From positions 1-41,505 of IMG/VR virus record IMGVR_UViG_3300025109_000019: DNA of 41,505 nucleotides; one strand, written 5' to 3'. The notes beneath the pieces were generated by a model that worked only from the letters and a program-made list of their open reading frames with translations, was not told the origin of the DNA and did no database searches. Position numbers and translations under genes: made by a program. Below are positions 13,385 to 20,402 of the stretch, in pieces. The stretch is from a virus. Each line of letters opens with the position of its first letter. Position 1 is the first letter of the stretch.

Positions 13385-15360
13385 ACTTCCTCCTGTATCG
13401 TGCACGTATCGTTGGTACAAAACTTGGTTCCAGAACCTCCATCTTCATCATCAAATCGTTCAACGGGAACAGTTTTAGAAATTAACTTTTCATATTTCTT
13501 TTTGGTGATTGCCTCATAGGGAGCTTGCTCGTATCCAGTTTCCTCATATCTCAAAAAAGAGACGGCTTTGAGACGCGTCTCGTATAATTCAAGAGCGTTC
13601 TTAATCTGCGATGCCTCTTCTTCTTTAAAAGATACTGTAACAGATACTGAGTTGTCGGCCCAATAATGCTGATACTGGGCTGCAATTTCAAGTTGTTCCC
13701 ACATTGAAATATCTTGTTTTCCTTTCGAAAAATAGGGCTCATGTATAGGAAAGTCCACAACAACAGTGTTGGGAGAGTATTTATCATCTTCAACATTATA
13801 GCCTGCTTTTTGTAGTTTGTCAATTAACTTTGAAGTTTTCGAAAATCTAATTCTTCTAATGTAGTATTCATTTTCTGGAAAATGAATGCCCGGAGTTGAG
13901 CCGTTTAATAGCGATACTGTTCCAGAGGGCTTAATTGATGTCATTCTTACTGACTTGGGAATACATAGCCAGTTTGAATATTCTTCATCCAATTGTTTTA
14001 CATGCTCATATGCCTTGTCACACATTTCATAAACTTCTCGGCGGCCAAACTTATTAAAGGCCTGTACAACGCCTGATTGAGATAGGCCGATTCTACGATT
14101 TTTAAGCATTTTTGCGTTAGTTTCTGGCCAGTGAGTATTAGACAGCGTAATCGTTTTACCATATAAATAGGCAATCTTTAATGTACGAAGATAATCTTCC
14201 AAATCATCATGCTTAGCGGGATAAGTCTCCACCAAGCAACACAACTCCGCATCTTCAAGTTGCTGTTCAACGCAGGGGTTGAATCCGGCCACGTTAATAT
14301 CATCAAACCGCTCGCCATCTTTGAATCGACCACGAGTGCGCGCATTGTTCAGCCAAATATATCCCGGCTCTCCGTTCTTTTGGCTTTGCTTGGCATGCCA
14401 TGTATAATCCATTCCAACTTCCGCATTAAAGGAGTTGTTGGAACCCCACCTATGGTGATATAGCTTTTCCTGATCGTTTTTCATTTCAAGATAACGCGTG
14501 TCATCGGGGCGCCCCATTGCCAGCGCTGCGGACCGGCGTACATTGCCCGAGACAACACATCGGCCAATTAAATTTTCAGTATCTACAATGTCTACCGAAG
14601 AAATTGATTCGCCTATTTTTGAAGAGTAAAGCTCTTTTAAATTTTTATGAAGTTCTTCAAGAGGCGCAGGGCCGCTAGATGTCCCTCCAAATCCTTTGAT
14701 TACGGCACCGAGCGGTCGGATTGCGGAATAATCAAATTTAGGCACTTTTCCTCCGAAGAAGAACCCGTCAAGAAGAGTGTGAACTGAGTTTACCCACCCC
14801 TCACGCGAATCATCAATCACTAGGGTATCATTAGTATATTCGGGTTCTTTAATAGTAACGGTTCCGGCGCCTTCCGTATCAAAACCAACACCAACACCAA
14901 CCATTAGTGCATCCATCATCCATGCAAAAAGGTAGCCTCCCTTCGTGGCAAGATCACGCGTGGATCGAAATGCGCAGTTAAAGAGGCCTGCGGCGGTGCG
15001 TTCTTCGATAAACTTAGTGCCCATCATCCATAGGCCGCGGCCCGGAGGCGTCCATTTCAAATTAAAGAGGCGATCATATGCGTCTTTGGCTGTTTTTTGA
15101 GCCTTGCTGTCGTTCCACTCTAATCCAAGCTGGAAAACGTGTTGTTTTTGCATGTTAAACATCCCTTCCACAACACGCCGGCAGGTTTGCCACCACTCTT
15201 CTGAGCCGGTGGCTTCGGGGTCAAACTCATTAAGACGACGCGAATATGTTCTCTTAAAGGTAACATACCCCAATGGGCCCCATGGCACCTTCTCTATCTT
15301 ATATGGCTCAATAAATGTATCTGATAATCTAAATCTACGTATGTTTTCAATTGTTCTCAT
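13381..15360 (-). CDS. nrdJ: Class II (adenosylcobalamin-dependent) ribonucleoside-triphosphate reductase
   Basis: A 659-residue monomeric class II reductase like that of Lactobacillus leichmannii (739 residues). Active-site residues align by spacing: C129 in NCAFRS, the thiyl C363 with E365 in NPCVEQ, and C374 eleven residues later, matching C408, E410 and C419. SIKPSGTVSLL is also present. The C-terminal redox pair appears as CTNDTC (C648, C653), matching C731 and C736. It turns ribonucleotides into deoxyribonucleotides using coenzyme B12 and needs no oxygen or second subunit. It therefore depends on host cobalamin. It lies in the replication operon 6 bases after the helicase gene and contains a consensus promoter near its 3' end. 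Confidence 0.96.
   Translation of the reverse strand: MRTIENIRRFRLSDTFIEPYKIEKVPWGPLGYVTFKRTYSRRLNEFDPEATGSEEWWQTCRRVVEGMFNMQKQHVFQLGLEWNDSKAQKTAKDAYDRLFNLKWTPPGRGLWMMGTKFIEERTAAGLFNCAFRSTRDLATKGGYLFAWMMDALMVGVGVGFDTEGAGTVTIKEPEYTNDTLVIDDSREGWVNSVHTLLDGFFFGGKVPKFDYSAIRPLGAVIKGFGGTSSGPAPLEELHKNLKELYSSKIGESISSVDIVDTENLIGRCVVSGNVRRSAALAMGRPDDTRYLEMKNDQEKLYHHRWGSNNSFNAEVGMDYTWHAKQSQKNGEPGYIWLNNARTRGRFKDGERFDDINVAGFNPCVEQQLEDAELCCLVETYPAKHDDLEDYLRTLKIAYLYGKTITLSNTHWPETNAKMLKNRRIGLSQSGVVQAFNKFGRREVYEMCDKAYEHVKQLDEEYSNWLCIPKSVRMTSIKPSGTVSLLNGSTPGIHFPENEYYIRRIRFSKTSKLIDKLQKAGYNVEDDKYSPNTVVVDFPIHEPYFSKGKQDISMWEQLEIAAQYQHYWADNSVSVTVSFKEEEASQIKNALELYETRLKAVSFLRYEETGYEQAPYEAITKKKYEKLISKTVPVERFDDEDGGSGTKFCTNDTCTIQEEV
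13795..13823 (-). promoter_or_regulatory. Internal consensus sigma70 promoter within nrdJ
   Basis: The minus strand reads TTGACA (13818-13823), 17 bases, TATAAT (13795-13800), a full twelve-base match inside nrdJ. It points to the small Cys gene, the co-chaperonin and the endolysin. It lacks the TG of an extended -10. It is coding sequence too, so selection for the protein could explain part of it. Confidence 0.5.
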
Positions 15361-15366
15361 TTGTTT

Positions 15367-16737
15367 CTATTTTCCTTTTCTAAATTTTTCATACTTTGTC
15401 TGTAGTAGGCCTTTCTGCATACTCGCACTCAACGCTACAGGATTGAGAGGAACTTGCCCGGTTGACGTGGCGTTTTTTGGCATGATTCTAATTTTTGCAT
15501 TTGATGGATCCATAAATATATCATAAACAATTCCATCAGGACCATTTCTATTTTTAGCAATAAAAATCTTTCCCTGATTATTTTGTTTATCCTCGATTGT
15601 TCTGGAAACAGAGAAAATAAAATCAGCCACGAAGCACTTACTAAACGCCTCAGAGATTTGCTCCATTGTGATAACCTCCGCATTCAAGCCTGAGCGGTTT
15701 GTTTGCGATGCCGTCCACACCGGACACTGAAACTCAGTAGAGATTGCACGGAGGTCTTCGTAAATAGATTCCAATTCAGTTCTCTTTTCTTTCCTTGCGG
15801 TTACTGGCCTCAAAAGGTCGGCATAGTCGACAATGATCATCCCCGGCTTGATGCCTCTCTTTAACAACTTGGTAAGGTGGGATTTAATAGTATTGGTTGT
15901 TGCAGATTTGGTGGGGTATTCTTTGACAATGAGTTTTCCCTCAATGTCTTTTATTTCTTCATAAACTTCTTCTTTGAAATTAATGATATCAGAAAGAGGG
16001 TAACCTGTTAAGCAACTATCGTATCTATTTGCAATAATTGTATCCTGTAGTTCAAGCGTATAATGAATAACAGTCTTTGCCTCCTTCAAGCCTTGGGCGC
16101 CTAGATGCACAAGGCAAAAAGATTTTCCGGCGCCCGTTGGAGCAATAACTACTCCAAGTTCGCTTTTTCCAAGCCCTCCGCCACAAATAGAATCAATCTC
16201 TCGCCAGCCCGTGGTGACGGGCAGTCTGTGCTTTGGGACGAAGCGTGCCTCAAAATCAGCTAAATAATCATAACCGAAATTGTTGTCTGAACCAAGCTTA
16301 AGAGAATCGTTAATTGTTTTTGAAATCTCATCAAAAGAGCATGTCTGAAGCAACCCAACTGATTTGAGCATGGCTTCTTTTAAGTTCTGCTTACGACAAA
16401 AATCAAGAGACTGTTCTTTTATGTATTCTCTATCTTGTAAATCTTTTGTGGTAATCTTGGCAAAGTAATCTCTTACTTGCTTCTGTACGACCCGATCTTC
16501 ATTATCAAGATCGGTTCTTAGAATTGTTATAATCGCTTCTACGGAAGGATGAGTATTGTATTGATCTCGATAGTTTACAATTTTGCTTACAAACACACGA
16601 AGATACTCCAATTCTAAAAAGTTAACATCGAGTACCTCGGTAATCTGATCTGCAAATGGACGATCCTCGTAAATAATCTGTACGAGGCCTTCTTGGAAGG
16701 CTTTGCCATATCGACTAAAATTGTCTTTTTCGATCAA
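15367..16737 (-). CDS. DnaB-type replicative DNA helicase
   Basis: A 456-residue RecA-fold helicase. The C-terminal ATPase domain shows Walker A APTGAGKS (199-206), HYTLEL after the next strand (the DnaB-like H1a position), Walker B MIIVDYADLLRP (300-311), and an Arg/Gln-rich segment near ASQTNRSG (motif H3). The N-terminal 150 residues are helical and would form the collar that binds primase. It should unwind the fork ahead of DnaE. The start is a TTG with GAGGG about 5 bases upstream; a strong promoter lies directly before it. No primase is visible in this window. Confidence 0.93.
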   Translation of the reverse strand: MIEKDNFSRYGKAFQEGLVQIIYEDRPFADQITEVLDVNFLELEYLRVFVSKIVNYRDQYNTHPSVEAIITILRTDLDNEDRVVQKQVRDYFAKITTKDLQDREYIKEQSLDFCRKQNLKEAMLKSVGLLQTCSFDEISKTINDSLKLGSDNNFGYDYLADFEARFVPKHRLPVTTGWREIDSICGGGLGKSELGVVIAPTGAGKSFCLVHLGAQGLKEAKTVIHYTLELQDTIIANRYDSCLTGYPLSDIINFKEEVYEEIKDIEGKLIVKEYPTKSATTNTIKSHLTKLLKRGIKPGMIIVDYADLLRPVTARKEKRTELESIYEDLRAISTEFQCPVWTASQTNRSGLNAEVITMEQISEAFSKCFVADFIFSVSRTIEDKQNNQGKIFIAKNRNGPDGIVYDIFMDPSNAKIRIMPKNATSTGQVPLNPVALSASMQKGLLQTKYEKFRKGK

Positions 16738-16764
16738 ACCGTCCCTCGCTTTGTGCCCATTATA

Positions 16765-16792
16765 AATATAACAAATCGACGCGTAAAGTCAA
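16765..16792 (-). promoter_or_regulatory. Sigma70-type promoter of the helicase-nrdJ operon
   Basis: The minus strand has TTGACT (16787-16792), 16 bases, then TATATT (16765-16770) preceded by TGT. It occupies the 60-base gap between the flap nuclease and helicase genes. Confidence 0.78.
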
Positions 16793-16797
16793 GCATT

Positions 16798-17754
16798 TTA
16801 ACACTCAGAGTTGATTTTATTCAGATGTAGTTCAAGGTCTTTCCAATTCAGTTCTCCAAACCCATCATCGCGCATCTTCTTCATAATCTCTATCTTGTTG
16901 AAATTGCACTCAAAGTTCTCAACAGCATTACAAATAAAGTCTTTTGACTGCGGAGAAAGCATTGGAGAATATAGCTGCATCATCTTATAATTGTGTGCAA
17001 TTATTTTTTGTCCCTCGATGATATTGATATGAAATTTAAGTTTTTTATCGATTTTTTCGCAATAAGATACAATATCATCAATTGTATAATCTTTGTCAGA
17101 CCCAAGAAATCCAAGCCGGCGCTGAATACTCTTAAACCCTACTGACTTAATTCCTGGCAAATTATCTGATGCATCTCCCACCAGTGAGCGCGCTAGCGCC
17201 ATATTGCGTGGATGCACTCCCAACTCTTCCACGATCTTTTTCTTATTATATACAACATCGCTAGTGGGTCGGTATACCACTGTTTCATCATCACAGAGTT
17301 GATAAAAATCCTTGTCATTGGAAACAACTACTTTCTGCCACCCATCATAGTAGTGCATTCGTGTGAGATAGGAGATAACATCGTCAGCTTCTACCTCTGG
17401 TAACATTACTTGCACAATAGGCATCTCGTTAAAATACTCAATGGATCGCGTCTGTTGCCAAATTCTATTCTGCATCTCCTCGTTTTCGGTGAGCGCCTTC
17501 ACGTTACGGTTCAAGCGGATTGGCTTTCGTCCTGCTTTATAATTCTTGTCCATAGATCGGCGCTTGCGAGATCCGTTGGGACCATCCCATACGATCACGA
17601 TCTCATTGGGCTTTGTCATGCGTACAAGCTTCTGCACGATCTTAAGCGATCCCTTAAAGCCTCCGATGGGTTCTCCATTTGAGGAGAGGCTAGGATCTAC
17701 AATATAGGCCCTCAAAAACATATTGAGGGCATCGATAATAAGTACTCTTTTCAT
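16798..17754 (-). CDS. 5'-3' exonuclease / flap nuclease (T4 RNase H-like)
   Basis: A 318-residue FEN/PIN-fold nuclease. It begins KRVLIIDALNMFLR with a metal-binding Asp, followed by VIVWDGPNGSRKRR. The acid cluster VEADDVISYL and VVVSNDKDF supply further metal ligands. The helix-three-turn-helix motif reads SLVGDASDNLPGIKSVG. It should remove RNA primers and 5' flaps from lagging-strand DNA, since the family A polymerase in this genome lacks such a domain. Its ATG overlaps the deaminase stop by ATGA. Confidence 0.93.
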   Translation of the reverse strand: MKRVLIIDALNMFLRAYIVDPSLSSNGEPIGGFKGSLKIVQKLVRMTKPNEIVIVWDGPNGSRKRRSMDKNYKAGRKPIRLNRNVKALTENEEMQNRIWQQTRSIEYFNEMPIVQVMLPEVEADDVISYLTRMHYYDGWQKVVVSNDKDFYQLCDDETVVYRPTSDVVYNKKKIVEELGVHPRNMALARSLVGDASDNLPGIKSVGFKSIQRRLGFLGSDKDYTIDDIVSYCEKIDKKLKFHINIIEGQKIIAHNYKMMQLYSPMLSPQSKDFICNAVENFECNFNKIEIMKKMRDDGFGELNWKDLELHLNKINSEC

Positions 17755-18185
17755 AGTTTATAACTTCCTGCGGTTTTATTATTAATAGTATATACGACGC
17801 GCTTAACTCCCACATGCTTGAGTGCCTCGTGGCACATGGAGCACGGCTTTGATAGCTTGTACTCGCCTTCTCGACCTACGCGGGCCACATATACGGTGGC
17901 GCCATCAGTAATACTCCGGTCCATCCCAAGGATGGCCCCAAGCTCTGCATGCAGCGTAGTGCGGCCGGCGTGATCACGCTGGAACCGGGATCCAAATGCG
18001 CAGTAATTATTCTTATTGAACGAGGCGTTGCGAATGGATCCTTTGACAAGTACTGCACCATGGCGATAATCAGGATAAGTCGACTGATGGGCCATGCGCT
18101 TGGCCAATTCCATATAGCGCCGGACCTTGCCAGAGTATTTGTGAAATTTGTCGGCGCTATAGTCTGATGCGTATTCTCGGGCCAT
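17751..18185 (-). CDS. Cytidine/deoxycytidylate deaminase-like enzyme
   Basis: A 144-residue zinc deaminase with HAE (H79, E81) and PCSMC (C115, C118), the standard zinc and proton-shuttle residues. It resembles dCMP deaminases, which make dUMP for dTTP synthesis, though the substrate cannot be fixed from these motifs. I start it at the ATG at 18185. An AGGAGGG lies 13 bases upstream, slightly far; a TTG three codons earlier is closer to that site and is a possible alternative. The ribosome site lies in the 3' arm of a long hairpin that also contains the gene's promoter, so expression is probably controlled (see findings). Confidence 0.88.
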   Translation of the reverse strand: MAREYASDYSADKFHKYSGKVRRYMELAKRMAHQSTYPDYRHGAVLVKGSIRNASFNKNNYCAFGSRFQRDHAGRTTLHAELGAILGMDRSITDGATVYVARVGREGEYKLSKPCSMCHEALKHVGVKRVVYTINNKTAGSYKL

Positions 18186-18195
18186 GGTAGACAAA

Positions 18196-18243
18196 AGCCC
18201 TCCTACAAGCTTATACCTAAGTATAACGTATTGCAGGAGGGCT
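18196..18243 (-). promoter_or_regulatory. RBS-sequestering hairpin, possible terminator
   Basis: On the minus strand a 13-base arm (18231-18243) pairs with 18196-18208 through one G-U pair. Inside, TTATAC and GTATAA (18221-18226 and 18211-18216) form a second 6-bp stem with a TTAG loop. The 3' arm contains the AGGAGGG ribosome site of the deaminase and is followed by a short T-rich run, so it may also end recA transcripts. Confidence 0.75.
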
Positions 18244-18248
18244 GTCAA
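18220..18248 (-). promoter_or_regulatory. Sigma70-type promoter embedded in hairpin, upstream of deaminase
   Basis: The minus strand has TTGACA (18243-18248), 17 bases, then TATACT (18220-18225). Transcription would begin near 18213, after the first arm of the hairpin, so the resulting mRNA cannot form the outer stem that hides the ribosome site. Confidence 0.8.
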
Positions 18249-18254
18249 GCGATT

Positions 18255-19382
18255 TTATTGAGGATCAGAGTAAAACTGATCAGCGCTTCCCTCTCTTTTA
18301 TCAAACTTTTGTACTACTTCCTCGTCCATCAACTGTATGACGTGGGAACGGAATTCCTCATCAGTTTGTACCAGTTGCGCCCATTTAGAAGGTTGAAACT
18401 TCTTCTCATATCCATCAGGCATTGTTAGCGTATACCAAGCGCCGGCACTCTTCATGTGATCAGAAGATTTGACTGCATCAAACCAAGACTCTTCGTCTCG
18501 AATCCCAATATCGTCAGTGCCCCATAGAATACGGAATGCGCAGGTTCTACCTTGCGTCCCAAAACGTGATTTCTCAAGCTTAACCTTAACCTCTGAGCCA
18601 ATGCGGAATCCTTTATCATCTTCGACAAAAGAAGCCTTCGCCTTTCGACCTGTCAACCAGATTCGCAGCGAATACGAATAATGCATTGCCTTGCCTCCGG
18701 GTGTCATATAGGGGGTGGTCATCGCAATAATGCGAGCGTTAGGGCCACTTGGAATGTTAGTCTTAAGCTGGTTGAGTACCACAAACGTTGCCTGCCTGTC
18801 GGCAATTGGAATGATCAGCTTCGACATACCCTTTGCAAGAATGCGCGCCTTTACCGCCATCGAAGATTGGGGATTAAAATCTCCCTCTACGTCTGACACA
18901 GAAGGCGTAAGAGCCAGAGAGTCCCAGATAAACACCAACTGTTCGTCAGTTGCGCCCAGCAACTCTTCTACTGTCTCTAATACAAACTCTACAGAAGATG
19001 CCTGAACGTACATTAAACGGCCTAGGTCGCATCCTGCTCGCTCCAAAAAGCTTGGGTCGATAGCAGACTCCGAATCGAAGTAAACAATCATCTTGCCCTG
19101 TTTCTGGGCGTTTGCGGCTATCTGTGCAGCCATGTAAGACTTACCTGTACTCTCTAGGCCCGCTAGCTCTGTAACCTTGCCAACGGGGATCCCAGCAACA
19201 TGGCCTTTGCAAATAATAGAATCAAGCCAGCGTGAGCCGGTGGGAATCCACTCCTTTACTTCTGTGGGGTTTTCACCCGTTAAATCATGCGCGACATTTC
19301 GGCCGGCCTTCTTGTTGACCAAGCTCATCAGATCCTGCATGGATACGCGACCCGCTTTTGATTCTTTAGCTTTTCTGGCCAT
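18255..19382 (-). CDS. uvsX: RecA/UvsX-like recombinase
   Basis: A 375-residue strand-exchange protein. Walker A is GLESTGKS (75-82), and the second RecA-type strand YFDSESAID follows with the family's acidic residue. VFIWDSLALTP is Walker B, and FVVLNQLKTNI ends in the L2-like region with TPGGKAMHYSYSLR, as in RecA (GGNALKFYASVR). The N-terminal 50 residues are basic. It should coat single-stranded DNA and drive recombination-dependent replication and repair. I start it at the ATG at 19382, which has AGGAGGAGG just upstream; a longer frame would run into the tRNA gene. Confidence 0.95.
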   Translation of the reverse strand: MARKAKESKAGRVSMQDLMSLVNKKAGRNVAHDLTGENPTEVKEWIPTGSRWLDSIICKGHVAGIPVGKVTELAGLESTGKSYMAAQIAANAQKQGKMIVYFDSESAIDPSFLERAGCDLGRLMYVQASSVEFVLETVEELLGATDEQLVFIWDSLALTPSVSDVEGDFNPQSSMAVKARILAKGMSKLIIPIADRQATFVVLNQLKTNIPSGPNARIIAMTTPYMTPGGKAMHYSYSLRIWLTGRKAKASFVEDDKGFRIGSEVKVKLEKSRFGTQGRTCAFRILWGTDDIGIRDEESWFDAVKSSDHMKSAGAWYTLTMPDGYEKKFQPSKWAQLVQTDEEFRSHVIQLMDEEVVQKFDKREGSADQFYSDPQ

Positions 19383-19409
19383 ATGGCCTCCTCCTGGGTA
19401 TAAATAAAA

Positions 19410-19486
19410 TGGACGCAGGGGGTGGATTTGAACCACCGACCTCCGGGTTATGAGGCCGACGAGCTACCAAACTGCTCTACCCTGAA
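19410..19486 (-). tRNA. tRNA-Met (CAT), initiator-type
   Basis: A 77-base tRNA with encoded CCA. The D stem is GAGC/GCTC, the anticodon loop CTCATAA gives CAT, and the T arm is GGTGG, TTCAAAT, CCACC. It aligns base for base in length with E. coli tRNA-fMet and shares its A11:U24 pair, TAGCTCGTCGG segment and weak acceptor end (1:72 is U-G, 2:71 is U-C). One anticodon-stem pair (31:39) is a C-C mismatch, so only two of the three initiator G-C pairs are present. It lies between the SSB gene and uvsX. Confidence 0.88.
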
Positions 19487-19495
19487 CATAAGTGC

Positions 19496-19523
19496 GGCAC
19501 CCTATTTTCCCGACCGGGGTGCC
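19496..19523 (-). other. Hairpin between SSB gene and tRNA
   Basis: Arms GGCACCC and GGGTGCC (19496-19502 and 19517-19523) form a 7-bp stem with a 14-base loop, ten bases before the tRNA 5' end. No T-run follows, so a tRNA processing signal or a weak pause is more likely than a terminator. Confidence 0.5.
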
Positions 19524-19544
19524 AGCGGTCTTGTGCAAACCTAA

Positions 19545-20318
19545 TTACTTGTTGGCAACCAACTCATCAAACGCTCGGTCCACGGCGCTAGTCTTGTCAG
19601 TATCTTTACTATATCGCGTGGTTTCAGACGAACGTGACTCGGCACTCAAATCGCCGGCTAGTTGCTCATCAAGGATAGCGTCGATCTCTTCGGGAGTTTT
19701 CCTCTCAAAGAGTCCATTAAAGTCGGGAATGCTATCAAGGAGGGCAGGGATAGCCTCTTCATCCTCCAATAATGGTGTAGTATTCCGACGCATTTTTAGG
19801 CTTGTCTGCGGGTAAGCGCCCGGGGCAGTGGGCTTCGTGTATGTTAGTGAAATATCGGTGCCTTCCATGGCATCGGTAATATCACCATAATCTGGGTCTA
19901 GAATATAGCCCAAAAGGTTTTCATAGGCTCGCTTTCCGTAGCCATAGATCTTGACACCCTCATCTTCGCGGCCGCGGACAACCACCGGCGAAAAGAAGCG
20001 TGCGCGCACAAACAATGACTTAGCCAGCTTCTTGCTTTCTTCGTCGTTACTTGCAACCCCTTCCTTCCACAGAGAAGAGGCAAATTCGCAAATTGGGCAG
20101 TCTTCTCCAAAGTTTCTCTTTGGACACAGGATACCTCCCTTATGTTCTCCAACATTGTAGTGGAAATACATTTCCTTTAGCGGATCGCCGTCGTTAGTGG
20201 GTACGATGCGAATTTCCGTATCCCCTTCCTCTGGTCTAAACCAGACGGACTTCTCCGAACCTCCCTCACCACGAAGAGTGGCAAGCTTTTTTCTCATTAG
20301 TTCCATGTTAATTGACAT
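19545..20318 (-). CDS. gp32-like single-stranded DNA-binding protein
   Basis: A 257-residue SSB of the T4 gp32 type. The N-terminus is basic and short, for cooperative binding. The core holds a zinc site with H53 (or H59), C65, C74 and C77 in the same order and near the same spacing as gp32 (H64, C77, C87, C90). SLTYTKP and aromatic residues follow for DNA contact. The C-terminus is acidic and then ends in DRAFDELVANK, a likely partner-binding tail. It protects replication intermediates and loads the recombinase. Two promoters and an inverted repeat lie upstream; AAGGAG precedes the ATG. Confidence 0.93.
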   Translation of the reverse strand: MSINMELMRKKLATLRGEGGSEKSVWFRPEEGDTEIRIVPTNDGDPLKEMYFHYNVGEHKGGILCPKRNFGEDCPICEFASSLWKEGVASNDEESKKLAKSLFVRARFFSPVVVRGREDEGVKIYGYGKRAYENLLGYILDPDYGDITDAMEGTDISLTYTKPTAPGAYPQTSLKMRRNTTPLLEDEEAIPALLDSIPDFNGLFERKTPEEIDAILDEQLAGDLSAESRSSETTRYSKDTDKTSAVDRAFDELVANK

Positions 20319-20350
20319 TTATTGTCTCCTTTTGTTTTTATGGTTAGAGT

Positions 20351-20371
20351 ATATCAAGCGTTCCTTGATAT
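20351..20371 (-). promoter_or_regulatory. Perfect 8-bp inverted repeat at the SSB promoter start site
   Basis: ATATCAAG and CTTGATAT (20351-20358 and 20364-20371) are separated by 5 bases. The repeat begins 2 bases after the -10 box and covers the expected start site (about 20367), where a repressor operator or an mRNA leader hairpin would act. Confidence 0.6.
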
Positions 20372-20373
20372 CT

Positions 20374-20402
20374 AATGTAACACTCTCAACTTATCTTGTC
20401 AA
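20374..20402 (-). promoter_or_regulatory. Sigma70-type promoter of the SSB gene, extended -10
   Basis: The minus strand has TTGACA (20397-20402), 17 bases, then TACATT (20374-20379) preceded by TGT. It overlaps the last codons of the tubulin-like gene. Confidence 0.78.

Noticed and set aside
18186-18248. A 21-residue N-terminal extension of the deaminase
   Set aside because: It would cover the hairpin, promoter and ribosome site; the internal ATG at 18185 is the better start.
19383-19436. An 18-residue N-terminal extension of the RecA-like protein
   Set aside because: It would run through the 3' half of the tRNA gene and has no ribosome site, while the ATG at 19382 has a strong one.
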